64,000 nucleotides of DNA from Nephromyces sp. MM_2019. Lineage: Eukaryota > Apicomplexa > Aconoidasida > Nephromycida. Positions within the stretch are counted from its first letter, which is position 1, and each line of letters begins with the position of its first letter. The notes under the pieces were generated by a model, which ran no database searches, was not told where the DNA came from, and saw only the letters and a list, made by a program, of their open reading frames with translations. This document shows, piece after piece, positions 25,501-38,495 of the stretch. Position numbers and translations under genes: made by a program. The DNA lies in the NCBI GenBank assembly GCA_015657535.1, contig JADHZB010001494.1:120159-184158 (forward strand), read 5' to 3'.

Positions 25501-27328
25501 GTGAGGAGCTTGCCACCCTTGGTAGTATTTTGCTCAGTGGTTACATAAAGTTGAAAGTCGTGAGTTTTCGTGGTGTCAGCATATGATTAAGATTTGAATC
25601 CAGTAGCTTTCGAGGGATCTTTTTTGTGCATATGCGGTTTCTACACCTTAACAATACATGTTGAACTGGAATTAAATACAGGAGTAAAAACTCTGCCAAT
25701 TGCACTGAGCACATTGAACTTGAAATATTGTGATTTTTGCGAAGCGTTAAAGGATTTACGGAGTAACCTTCATTGTTTCGTAGGACTGTCTTAGTGTTAC
25801 TGCACGACTGAAACGTCATCCAGCACGGGAATCCATGTGCATTTTTAGGGATACCAAGTGGGAAGTGAAATTCAAAGCCAGTCAACTGTACGCCGTCTCC
25901 ATAGAGATTTGTTGGGCACGGTTCATGTTCTGCACAGCACCTTAATTGCTATTGCAATTTGTATTCACCTACTACACCGTAGAGAAAAAAATATAAAATG
26001 GCTGTCAGCAAGACCTCATTAAAAGGAAAGACGTGCCCTTTGGCGGCTCAACCACGTGAAGTTTTGTAACCCCTAAGAAAACTGAAAAGTTCTTAAAACA
26101 GTGGTATACTGTAGTACATGTGCATCCATGGAAGGAAGAAATTCGATGGACAAGCTAGTCGATTGTTGCATACTACCGTGTAGGTTGCACTGCCTATGAA
26201 TTACAACTTTTGCGCGCCTTGGAATGTCTTGTCGACCTGCTTGATTCTAATCCCGCTGAAGTCATCGCGGGCATGATCACTCAAAGTAATTGGAGTCAGC
26301 AGCTTAATTTATTGGTTAAAAAAATCAAGCTGACGTGATATTTAAGTTTTGATGTCACACAGGCGCGTATATGCTTTATAGGTTGGTGTATACCGCATCA
26401 CAATAAAACCAAAGAATCGGCAAGTCACGGAGACACTGGTATCTGGAAGAAATTCATTGCACTTCAAATGTTGCGTATCTATATGGATGGTGATACAAAT
26501 CGATAAAAGCCCGCTAAGAATGTGGTAAAGAATGAAAGCATGCACATGGAGGTTCCACCTTCAGTTTAGCTTGTGATTCAGCACGTACTGCGTTGGTAAT
26601 GACTGCTTTTGCAGCCTTTATGGTGTTCCTCTACTGTCATAATCAAACACACAGTTTTATAGTCACTGCTAGTGTTTCCGCAGTTAATGTCTCCGCTTTC
26701 TTCTGTTGGAAACTGCTTAATTTCCAGGGTTTTTATGCTTGCAATTTCAAGGGTGCAGCCACAGAAGCTATTCAGAGATTATGATGAAGCACTGAATATA
26801 ACATTACAATGCTTGGACATAATCGCCTGAACATTGGCAATGTCACGATTTTACCTAGTAGCGAAACCCCGCAACAGTTGATATTAAGAACCTTCCAAAT
26901 ATACTACGGTAACCAATGATATGTGTAAGCTGGAATGCAGAAGTTACACTTATGTTTTACCATCTTTTGTAGTGCTCACCATAGGGGTACCAAGACGTGG
27001 CACCTTCTCCAGAGAATCGAATGCAAATAATTTTGTATGAAGCCTTTCATAAAAAACTTCAAGTTTGTGTTAAAGTCACCCGAAGACCTGAAAAAAATTT
27101 CCATGCTTAGAACAGCATTGCCCATTTGTAAGCGCTCTTCCTCTGTGTATCACCACTTTACTCGTTGCTTACGAGGTACCAAGTTTTCCATGCGAGAACT
27201 CTATGCCCTTGCTGCAGGTTCATAGCGAATACCCATTAAGTTATAGAACTCAGCGCATTCACTATCGCCGCCACTGTTACCTTGATAAGGTATACTAATG
27301 GGTGGATAAACACTACTTACACCTGAAG
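22560..27328. other. no gene recognised
   Basis: About 4.8 kb between RPB11 and the carboxypeptidase, both on the plus strand. It is AT-rich up to about 24.3 kb and slightly more balanced after that. A minus-strand open frame of 114 codons at 25541-25885 overlaps a plus-strand frame and shows no domain. The last part must contain the 5' flank or 5' UTR of the carboxypeptidase. Confidence 0.5.
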
Positions 27329-30300
27329 ATGAAGATGTTTTTACTTACATTACTAGTCTTGAGCATTTTTCCTTCCATTAAAAGTAGTGCAAGCCCAAGT
27401 TACCGGAATGCAAGCTTGGATGTCCTACATGGTAGTCTCAGGAATGGGGTTCCCACCTATGAAGAGAGCGATAATTTTTTGCGCTCATTATGCGATAAGC
27501 ACCCAGAGCTTATTAAGGACTTTACCATCGGTATGAAAATTGTTTTCATTGTTTTTGGCAGCTTGATTTTTTTACTGGTTGTGCTATGTAGATGGTAGCT
27601 CTAAACTGAATTTGAAGTATGCGATTGTTTTGCCGAGTTTTCAGGCTGCTTCTTGATGATGCTCCCCTAGAATTCTTCGATTTATGCTGAAGGAATGAAC
27701 GTTGTATTGATTTAAAAAATTTACCGATAGATTGCCTGTTTAAGTGAAAACACTCAAGAGGGATTATTAGGCCATCAAATTTCGAGCTAATAATGGTCAT
27801 CTAATAGCCTCATCATTGGCGGAATCCGTAATCTTTTTTTTGGTTGAATTTTTACAATGGGTTAGCAGGTAGGCGGTTATCGTTGACTCTTTGTTCTTAA
27901 TTTACAGCGTGTAATATGCTTTGTTCCAATCCTGAAAAGGGGCTTTGGCGATGAATTTATTACTACCCTGAAAAAATGCGGAGGAGATATGCTATACGAT
28001 CTCTATAGTGTAGGTTCCGCTTTTCCACATTGTTTGGTTGCCTTATTCTGCCTAACGTATTAGGCATGCCCTTCTAATACCTCATACTCTAACAATGATC
28101 AGGTAAATCAATAGAAATGAATCCTATTAGAGCCTATCGAGTAGGAGGCACTGAAGGTCGCCGTAAAATGAGGTCTGCTGATACGAAAGCTCTTACTGAT
28201 CTTCCAGTGGCTTTGATAACCGGGATGCATCATGCTAGGGAAAGTGCCAGCCTTTCATTAATCCTTCATTTCATAGGTGGGTCCTGATTGCTGGTATCAT
28301 CATTTGTACTGCTTTCCATTTTATTTTCGAATTATAACATATATTTTTGATTAAAATCCAGCTTACTGCTAGGCTGCATTGTAACTTTAGAGCATAGCGA
28401 CGAGAAAACAAACGGTGAGTATATGCAGTTATATCCTTATCTTTACCAAAGTCCCCCTGAAAATTGTTTTTGGCCTATTTCTGTGTATCCTAGGCTATTA
28501 AGCAATTATGCAAGCTTAGATTTTTTGATGAGATTTCATCTACGCAGTTAGTCGCCGTATGCTTTATTGTAGGCCTTTCAACAGTTTATAGATTATGTGC
28601 TTGTGACGCATTGACTAGTGGAGCCTACGCTATAAGTATGCTTTTCCTTCCGTGAATTAGTATTTTCCTGCTGTATCCATGCAAGGAAATGTTTGCGACT
28701 AATTTCTTCCTTGACTCTCTTAGTGCCAGATTTTCAATTATATAGCTTTCTAGCTGAATAGAAGTAGCAGTTCAGTTTGGCTACGTAATCTAATTCCCTG
28801 AAGTTAAAAAAATTTTTAGGCATTAACTGTATTAGTCTTCAGCATCCGATGGTTCAGCTTTGTTGTCGTTTCAATATTACAAAGTCCTTGTATAATATAC
28901 TTCTAAGCCTCATCAGAGCGATGCAAACAAGCAATTTTAACTCTCTCTTTAAAGGCATGATCACATTTTCCAAGCTTGTCGTTAGTGCTTGTTGAACTAT
29001 GCGAATAATGAGCAAAACTATATATGTTACTGGAAATGATTAAATGAGCAGGAAATATGGTGAAGCACTTGTTATTTGGTAGGATTTTTAAATCAAAACG
29101 TATGCCAAGCTAAAGCTGGATAGTGCTTATACAAAAAGATAATTTTGCTTATTTAAAATGCGGAAACTTTCCCATGCCTCTGTTTTTTTCAGCGAATATA
29201 ATAGATTTATATGAAGGAGACTTATTAACGAAGTTCCTGCTCGATACCAGGGAAATATGGATAATTCCTTATGTTAATCCGGATGGATTTGCCGAAATCT
29301 CTAAAACTCATAATTTTTCCATTCGTAAAAATCGTCGGAAAACTTGTAAGAAAAAAAATTCAGATACTAGCGAACAAGGTGTTGATCTTAATAGAAATTA
29401 TGCTGCTATGTTTAGTGAAAACACTGCTGGGTAAGTTTTTGCACTAAAAACAATCGATTTTTTAAAGTTTGGCAAAATCAAAAATTATAATTTGATGTTT
29501 GACTTATAAGCTGAATTTCACTAGCTAACTCTTGCATTTTCCTGTTTTTTTAATTCTTGTGTTACAAGGCTTAGTCTCGGTTTTTCTTTGTTTTTCTTAA
29601 ATTTTGCCGTCGTTGCAACAACTTTACTAATGGCTGTCTATCTGCTCAAGTGACAAATTTTACGCATTTTTATAATGGGTGATGTGCAGATCCCTGTATA
29701 AAACCTCCGGTTGCTCAATCTTTGCTTGTATTGGTGAATGGAATATTTTTTGTATGGGAGTATATATATCTCAAATTTAGGGCTTTTGCTAAAATTGTGA
29801 TATTAGAGCTTTGCAGCTCTTGCCTCTCTCCTTTGCAAAGTCCTTTAACCTCTTTACTTCTTGCGAAATTCTTTGAATGCTTCACTGTGGTTATCAATAG
29901 CTGTGAAACTTAATACAGGTCTTCCCACTTCATTTTATTGCTTCTTATGGACTATCAAGGGAGTATTACCTTATTGGTTTTCGACGTTTTTACTTCGCTT
30001 CCAGATTCAGATAGTCTTGCTCTTGCAAGTCTTTTATATGCATCCAAGAATATTCCCTTTATAATACCTCCTCTGTGTGTTTTATGTTACTGACTTGTGT
30101 GTCTTGGCAGAGCGGTACTCCAGTATATATTATACAGCCACTTTTATATTTGTGCGTTTGTAGAATAGGGCCTTACTAGTATATTCTGGAACCAGCTAAG
30201 CATACAGCTTTACTGCTAGGATAAGCTAAGCACACAGCTTTACTGCTAGAATTAGCTAAGTAAACAGCTTTACTGCTAGAATCAGCTAAGCCTTTGGTTG

Positions 30301-33300
30301 CTTCACATTATCGCTCAATACATTTATCCAGAAGTACTAGAAATTGTGTTTGATTTTTTTTATAATTTTTCAGTCCGTGTGAAGAGGAGTTCGCTGGTGC
30401 ATATGCTTTTAGCGAGCCCGAGACACAAGCCGTAAAAAACCTCGTAGAGCAGTATCAGCATAATGACCTTGGGCAGAACTTCGTTTCTCCTCCTAAAATT
30501 TTACTGAACCTCCACTCTTTTGGAAATTTATGGATAAGGCCTTGGAATTGTGCAGCCTACATGGAAAAAGAAACGCCGGATTCACGATCGAATAGGTTGA
30601 AAGAATACGGTGATATCTTCGAGTAAGCCTTTTATTTTTGCTATGGCTTGAAGATATCATTCTTCAAATTTAAGGAGAATACTTTCTTAGTATTTTTTTG
30701 GTGTATTAGTGCTTGCTTGTGATTTGTATGCACCAAGGTGCTTATTAGGCAGCAAATGACTCTGCCTGAGCTTTTTTGAAATGAAAATTTTGTATACCTT
30801 ATCATTAGGCTACTCTGCATGCTTTGATGGATTGAATCTTCAAGAGTGACTATTAATGACATTTGATTGAAGTGTGTTGGGGCCTACACGCCTTATTCTA
30901 TATTTTGGATCTAGCCTTTGCTGTGATGCTAGTTGCTGGAAAAATTGCCCGCAATTTTCTTTATATTTGTGAGTTTTTTTTCATTTCCTTCGTGATTATC
31001 TCTTCTGCTTGTTTTTTCTTATTATTTACTCATCCACTGCATTGCATCACCTCTGGTTGTATCTCTTTTAGTTTTATTGGCGTCGAAGAGAGTGGGAGCG
31101 CTGTGGATTTGTTAAACTATTCGACTTGCGGAGAGAGTATGTAACGTTTATTTTTAGCTGCTTGACGCACTTCACTTCTTCTGGAGGGGGAAATTTTGTG
31201 TGATAGACAGAATTGAGAGAGAGTCTTGTAACTGCTACTTAACCTCTGCTAATTTGTTTTCAAAGGAAGCATATGATTGCTATAATTATGTGTGCTATAA
31301 TAACTTTAGAAAGTGTAAAGGATTAAGCTTTCGACTGACTTCTAGTTGTATCTTTATATTATAGCAAATGATGATCTTTTTATGTTTTTTGATTGTAATT
31401 AAACTGTAATAAACGGCAGACAAGATATCGTGAAGAATGTTATCAGTGAGGTTTCGAAGAAAAACATGCCTTGAGCTACTTGATCAATGGTGTTTGCCCA
31501 TTTTTTATCTTCACAGCGAGTGTACTAGGTGAGTAGAGAGTGTATTACCTCCCTAATCTGTGTTTTATCGAAATAGCCTTTTATAAGCTTGCCTGGAATG
31601 ATATAATATAGCCCAGGAGTGCTATTTCTGCCTTTAGTCACGTCTAATCTTATGCAGAAAATGTATAGGAAAAATTCTCAGAAATTGTGATGAGTTTTTA
31701 AGTTTTTGGTGGTATTTTTACGTTAATTCTATATGTTCTTTTTTCATGTAGAACAAGTGCGCTATTTTTTGTAGCCAATGTTTCATTTTGCGATTTTTTG
31801 TACGAACTGTTTCTACAACTAATGTCTCCAAAGGCGAATTTTCCCCCGTTTTTTTGATTCCTTACAGTTGTAATTAATGGGTGAGCTCTGCTTCTCCGAT
31901 ACTGTAAAAAAAATTTAAACTAAGCTTTTTTTTGAGAATAATAGGTAGTTGCTTGTCATCTGCTGTGAGCCTTTGGTATTCCGAAATAATCAATGTATAT
32001 CCATTTACATCGTTACTTGCAGGTTATAATTGCTTCAATTTTTACCAGAGCATATGATGCACACACTTCATGATTTTTGCGCAGGCGATGATTGGGCTTA
32101 CAGTTCACACGGCATATATTCAATGAGCCTGGAGCTGGGTAGCGAAATTGCTGGTAAAAGTGAAGACGAGCAGTTTTGGCCCGAGAAAGACATTTTGGCT
32201 GGTATTTTTTATCTTCAGAATTAGTGGAGTGATTAGACTTCTTGATGTGTGTGTGTGTTTGTCTGTCTGTCATAGAAATTTGGCGTAAAAGCTTCCTACT
32301 GTGAAAGTCCATTCTTTATTCGTAACAGTATTTGAGAATGTTTATTGAAAGTCTCTTGAAGTATATTTTTATTAGCAGAATTTAACTTTTTCCATGGTAT
32401 TGTACTCTTTTTCATTTTAGGCTCTGGCCTGCCTATTTTTTCATCTTCACAGTTTAATTTTTCTGGTACAGCGTTATGTGTCGCTTCGCAAACTGCTAAT
32501 GGATCCGCACACTGCTAGAGTTTAGCCGTCTGTTGCTTTTTTCTTCCTCCTGCTTTTAATTTTTTCTAAATTAGTTATTATGCATTTATCTATGCTCCGC
32601 CATTACACGTGTTTCCTACCATTAAAAATATCTCTGGTAGATTTTATAAAAGGGTGCTATACGGTGTGTGTGTGTGTGGGACCTGCTGAAACTCCTAACT
32701 TCACCGTATTGCTTGTTTTTTGCTTGTTTTATTCGTCTTCTTTTATTTTATTTCCCGGCTTTCATTGCTACTTCATTTGTCTGCCATGAATTTTGGCCTA
32801 CTTGGGCTCTGTGAATAAGAAAGAATAGTATAAGCGGGCTTTCCATAACCCGTATGAGCTGAAATAACAATTTTAATATATGGTTTTTTAAACTTTGCGG
32901 AAAGTAACTTTCTTTATTTCGCCCAAACTTTAAAGCAAAAGCTCTCTTTATTTTTGCCTATACTTTGCAGAGTACAACTCTTTTTACTTTCAAAAGTTGC
33001 TGAGGCTTATAATGAAAGGTGGTACGTGGTTTAAAGTAAAAGCTTGGAATTACAAAGTGAATAACTACAAACTATCAGATGATTTTGGGAAATTCAGGTT
33101 ATATGAAACGGAGGAAATTTTGCGTTTCTATTTGCTCTTTGTTCTCATGGAGTATTTTAATATGGTGTCTTTCTAATATCTGCTCCTCCTGCTTTCCCTA
33201 TTTGCTTGTGACTTGCTGACTCCACAGTTTGTGCGTTTGCTCTAAGTTTTTCTTCGAAAACCTTTGATATGATTGCCTTATTTTAGGTATACCTTGTATG

Positions 33301-36300
33301 TGCCTGCACGTCTTCAAAAAACATCAGACGTGCAAGAAATTAAGTGTCCTTTACACTATTCTCCACTTAGGAGCTTACCAGCGGGCTACTCGATTAGTTT
33401 GTTGTGAAACAAAGCGTGCGACTAGAATTTGTTGTTGTGTCAGCACAAATCTCCGTTAATCAGTTTTAAACATAAATTTCAACGTATTTTATAATTTTTT
33501 GCTTTGCTCTTAGTTTGTAGATTTTTCCGTAAGTTTGCTTGCTCGGCCCTTGTGGGTTAACTTCATTCCATAAACTTTAACTTTCCTCTATTTTTTAGCT
33601 TTCTTTCTTCTTTTTCTTACACTTAAGGTATCATTTTGCATTGCTTTTTACAAACTCTTTTTAAATTAGTAGACTATGCAAATTACAAGAAAAAAGACGA
33701 AATATTGTATTCAGATAGAAATGCTTTCGCACCATCCTTCTTATAAGAATTTCGTGGCGATTGCGTATCATCTATATGCACAGAATTACGAGATTATGCT
33801 AAATATACAAATGTATTTATTTGGTTTAATCAGTGAAGAAAATGCGGAGAATTCGTTGCTTCCGGAAAAAGTGAAGCAAAGTATAGAGCAAGAGTTAGAG
33901 GTAAGCCTCTATTTGCTAGCTAGTTTGAATCTGCGGTATCAATAAGTTCAAAGCAGATGAAGTCATTTTGATTTTTCAGCCGGATACTTGAGCTTGCTTT
34001 TTCATGCGTTTTTTGTAATGGAAGTGCGGCTTTTCGGAGGTTATTACTTCCTTAGGCTGGTTTCAAGCTGCTTTCTAAGCATTTCACAAAAAGTTTCTTG
34101 GAGCTCCATAATTTGCTGTTTTATCAACTCTCTTCAGCTGAATTTATGTTACACTGCCCCCTCTTACTCTGAAGAATTTTTTTCATTACTTTCTACAATT
34201 ATTTTAAGCGGAATCTTGCAATACTGATTTCCCTGGTATATACGTCTTTTGCATGAAAATCAACATTGTGAGGACAAAGTATATGTTCTAAGCACTTGTT
34301 TTTACTTAAACATAAAGAAGATTCCCATAGTTTTGATGAGAATACATATACTTGGCTCTTTATTTTTACAAGGCTTTAAGGATTGCAATAGGTAAAATTG
34401 GATAGTTTGCTTTGAATATTCGTTTTATCATGTTTTTATCCTGTTTTCCGTTACATTGTGAGAATAGTTTTATTACTTCCGTCCTCTTCTCCCCAGTTTT
34501 GATCTCAATTTCCTTTTAAAGACGTTTTTCTGTTTCTGAAAGTCATCAAACACTTATTATCCCTTTCCAAATCTAAAAAGAACCCTTTAGTCCTGCATAA
34601 AATTGTTTTTTTAGGCTTTAAAAGGCTTTCCTACATCAAGAAGCAGCTGTCGTATAGTTGGATTTAATGTTCAGGAGGTGTAAGTTTATTTTTACGATAC
34701 CATCTGTATTTTTGTTCTATAAATGAAGCTTGGTTTCCCTATGTTTCTGGCTAACGTTTCTATGGTGCTCTTTTTAGAATGAGGTGAATCACATTTCTTT
34801 TCTTTGAACTATTTAGGGTTTCGAACTACCTGCTTTTTTTCTTTTTTTCAATATATCTTAGATACAGAGAATTCTATAAAATCACTAAATTTAACAAAAT
34901 TTTTTACCAAATAGCTTCATTCTTTGCAAAGTGTATTTTCAGTGTGTTGGATGTTTCATGGCATAGTTTTCATGCATTTTTCATTTGTTCAATCAATGCT
35001 CAATCTTGAGGAATCTTTAATTGTCGTGATAGTCTTCAATTTTCATCTTTTTATGCTAGCCACTGAAAAAATGCCAAAATTAGGAGGAAAAAGATTAGTT
35101 GCAGTCATGATCACACTTATTAGAAGATAATTATCAAACGCTAAAATTAGAAGCTAACGGGAAAATTTTTTTTTAAATTACTGCTTACTCTCTAATCATA
35201 AAGGCTTTGTCTCACAGCTTCAATGAGTAGATTAAAGGCACCAATTTTCCCTTCTACACTAGCGGAAGGAGCTTCCTTTCTGCTTCAAACTGTTTCGTTT
35301 TTGAATTAACGAGAGCCCTTCTCGAGGAACTCGTATTTTTTGTAGTATGACTTTTTTTCGTCTGCAACATACGCATCTGTATCAAACGTGGTAGGAGGAA
35401 GCAAGCACTTACTCCCTAGCTTGAAGAAGGCCATGACAGATAATATAAGTTGCTATGCACATAAATGCGACGGCTATCAAGTCCCTTCATATTGGGGGGA
35501 ATATAAAGGTGTAGAGAGGCAACACGACGCAAGTGTAGCTGTAGTTCAGTTGCAAACTGTTGGGTCGTGCATGCCGGAAATTTTTTTTTCCGGTGTGTGT
35601 GCGTTTTTAGTTTGATTTAGAGCTTTGAATATTTTCTTAGCATCCGGAGCTATGCCAAGAACCGGATTATAATTTGCCTTTTGTTGTAGGAAAATCCTTT
35701 ACCTGTCCCACTAAGAATTTGGTCTAGAAAAAATCTCCGTGATTAACTAATAGTATTATTAGCTTGGAAAATTCTACTCGGTAATTCAGGTTACTTTGTG
35801 TCGGCCTAACGCCTTGAGTTTATAAATACAATCTTATGCAGGCATACCCGTTTGAAGTATTAAAGCCCCTTATTTTACCCGGCTCCAATTTTCTTGCCAA
35901 ACTAATTTTGTATTTACTCCATATCCTGAGCTGTACTTACACCATGAGCTGCAATTTTATTTCCACGCCTGCTGATCGCTTGAAAGACACTTCCTGCACC
36001 TTTAAAAAAAATCTATTCCTCCGTGCATGCGTATTCAGTGGTCTTCAAAAATTCTTGGACGAGAAAAGTCTTCATCTTCTTCTTTCCGTTGATCGGCCAC
36101 CGTCCACATATCGACTTCTAAATTTGTCAGACCCTAAGCATGCTAATGGCATTTCTACTAGGCTTTTGAAAGATGAACTAGCAGAAACTCTTTCGCTAGC
36201 CCGTCTACATAATGTGGGGGGCTACGGTAATGGCTCTACTAAGGCAGGAATTTTCTTCCCTACGACTAGCTACAGCAGCGACTTGATGCAGTTAGCAGTC

Positions 36301-37155
36301 TCGGGAAATGACAATGTAGAACATCCTGAATCTATGACAATCAAGGTCTTTGACGAAGGGGGTGATAGTTTGCCTGTCCAGCACCTGAATTCCGAGCAGG
36401 TAGGCAATGATGAACTGGTAGAGGAGAATTTTCAGCAAAGTTTCCAGCGATACAGAATTTCGTGTTATAATTTGAGGTTTTTTGCCGTTTTTTCCAATGG
36501 TAGAAATAGTAGAAAACAACTATGCTTATATGATTGGGAACACAAGGCATTGAGAGCCTTCTCAGGCTATGCCTATATATAATTTTATTGCCTATTTTGG
36601 TGGATATGACTCACTAGCAGCAGTTTTATTGTTGGCCATTTTTGCATTTGTATGGCGAGGTAATGAATTTTTATAAAATACTTTCATTTTACTTCAGAAG
36701 AGCAGTTGGGCTAGTTGAAAATTCTTTTCCGAAAACTTCTTTTTGCTCAGCATTTAAGTGATAATATGCGCTTTGTTTATAATAATAATATAAAGGAATA
36801 ATCGTCACGGATAGAGGGTTTCCTCACTTCGAAACCTTGCGACAGTGGATTCTTAACTGTTGCCTTTAGTTTATTGAGATTTACATATTGATTCATGCCT
36901 TTTGATTTTTTTTTTCAATTTGATTTGGAATTTTTTTATTGGATTAATTCTTTTAATTATATCCTAGGTGAAATCTTAAGGAAAAGAGAAAAGAAAAAAA
37001 TATCGCGAAAGTAATGTTTAATATTAAAAGTCATAAAGTTTACAAAAAAAACAAAATGATTCTGATTTTAGATATTTGAGAAAAAATTGTCATTTTTTTT
37101 TTACAAAAATAATGAAAAGACTGTTTTTTCAATCGATACAGGTGGAATTAAATAG
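27329..37155 (+). CDS. M14 zinc carboxypeptidase, secreted, membrane-anchored
   Basis: Exons: 27329-27530, 28103-28276, 29193-29430, 30374-30622, 31072-31136, 32085-32201, about 33715-33900, 34615-34679, 36039-36399, 36566-36659, and a short end at 37142-37155 (or read-through to a stop at 36674-36676). All tested phases agree except 32201 to 33715, where a small exon is probably missing. The ATG at 27329 opens a signal peptide (KMFLLTLLVLSIFPSIKSSA). Catalytic features are complete: HHARE near residue 110 (Zn His and Glu), VNPDG, DLNRNY, LLNLHSFGN with the third Zn His near 252, the GIYS Tyr near 321 and SLELG with the general-base Glu near 326. After the catalytic domain come about 140 residues of unassigned sequence and a membrane helix (LAAVLLLAIFAFVW) with almost no cytoplasmic tail. 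It should trim C-terminal residues of peptides in the secretory pathway or at the cell surface; its substrate is unknown. Confidence 0.85.
30194..30290 (+). repeat. 30-bp tandem repeat, about 3.2 units, intronic
   Basis: Units beginning agctaag occur at 30194, 30224, 30254 and 30284, each containing acagctttactgctag. It lies in the carboxypeptidase intron 29431-30373, about 85 bases before the acceptor. Confidence 0.85.
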
Positions 37156-38495
37156 GTGCACGAATCTTGCTTAAATTAAATTTGCTCGGTTTGTGTAGCA
37201 GGATAATATGTTAGTCACGCTTCCTGCTAACAAGGATGCTGCTTCAACCGGAAGGCGACTGTTTTTTATGTTCCCTGGGGAAGACGTTGCTAGTACCAAA
37301 TTAGAGCTTAAATCGTTAGCACCACCTGTTTGGTGCATTCCTGATGTACCTTCCTTCAATGTATGAATGTGATTCACTTGCCTCTTGATTCAAAAAGATT
37401 GCACTGTTTTGCAAAGTATTTGCTTTTAATCGTGAATATGTGTTTGTCCTTCTGTGCTGTTGCAATTTCAGTGAGTGTCTTAAGAGTCTTAAACAATGCC
37501 TTTTTTTGACTCCGATAACAGGTTGTAAAGTACTTCTGGTGTTTTTTGCTTCTTCTCCCCCTTAAATTGTTAAGCTGGTCTTCTTACTGTGATCTATACA
37601 TTTATTTCTTAGTGAATTGAAAATTCGTGGTTGCTGCATTTGCTCCGGTGCTTGCGTGCGTGTTCCGGGCCTTGAGTTTGGTATATATTTTCTTCCATTT
37701 TTTATGTTTTTTTTCCGACTGAGATGGGCGTTTTTATATGGTTTCCTGCGGTCTTTAATAGAGACTTCAGTATGCGTCACTCAGTACTACTCGCTATCCT
37801 CGTCAGTAGACACACATCAGACTTTCCACAAAGAGTATTGATACTTTTTTTTGGTGACTTTTGGTGCTGCTCTTTCAGGCGCATGACTCAGATTCCTTTT
37901 GTCATTGCGGGGTTTTAGACTTGAGCGAAACAAGTAATACAAGGCTTGTAGACTTTGACGTAAGGCAGAAGACTTGATTACAGCTTTTTATAGTTTTTTA
38001 TATTGCGAGGTGATCAAGTAGCTATCTGAGAAGAGGCTACTATGGATTTTGAGTGATGTCAACTGCATGTTTAAGCGCTGTTTTTAAGCTTCAATAGTTG
38101 GATAAGCTTGTATAAGATCAGTAAAAAATGCTATATTTTAGAAATTAGAGTATAATTTTAAAAAAAATGAATGTACCATTACAATTTATACGCTGGAAAA
38201 GTCTAGTGTTTGTTAAATGAGGGACTTTTTCTTTGGAGTATCCTTTAGTGCTTTTATTGCTTGAATGTTTTACGTGGTTACCTGCTGTGTTGTCGATATC
38301 ATCCGGAAAACTATTTAGGCCTTGATTAAGTTTTAAACTGATGGGTAGTGAAGCATTTTTATAATTGGATTTCCTGATTTCATGCCATTGTTATCGTTGC
38401 CATTTTATTACGGACTTGCAAAGGAATTATAATCGTCGCAACAACTGATGCTTTTCGATAACTTTTCTTCTCTCTTATCTTTGAGAATCCTTCAG

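Noticed and set aside
25541..25885. 114-codon minus-strand ORF
   Set aside because: No domain, no signal peptide and an overlapping opposite-strand frame. Length alone is not convincing.
36400..36582. Continuation of the carboxypeptidase frame to a stop at 36580-36582
   Set aside because: A phase-0 donor (GAGCAG|GTAGGC) at 36400 and the acceptor ctcag at 36565 give a clean membrane helix in the next frame. The read-through version lacks it, though it remains a possible alternative end.
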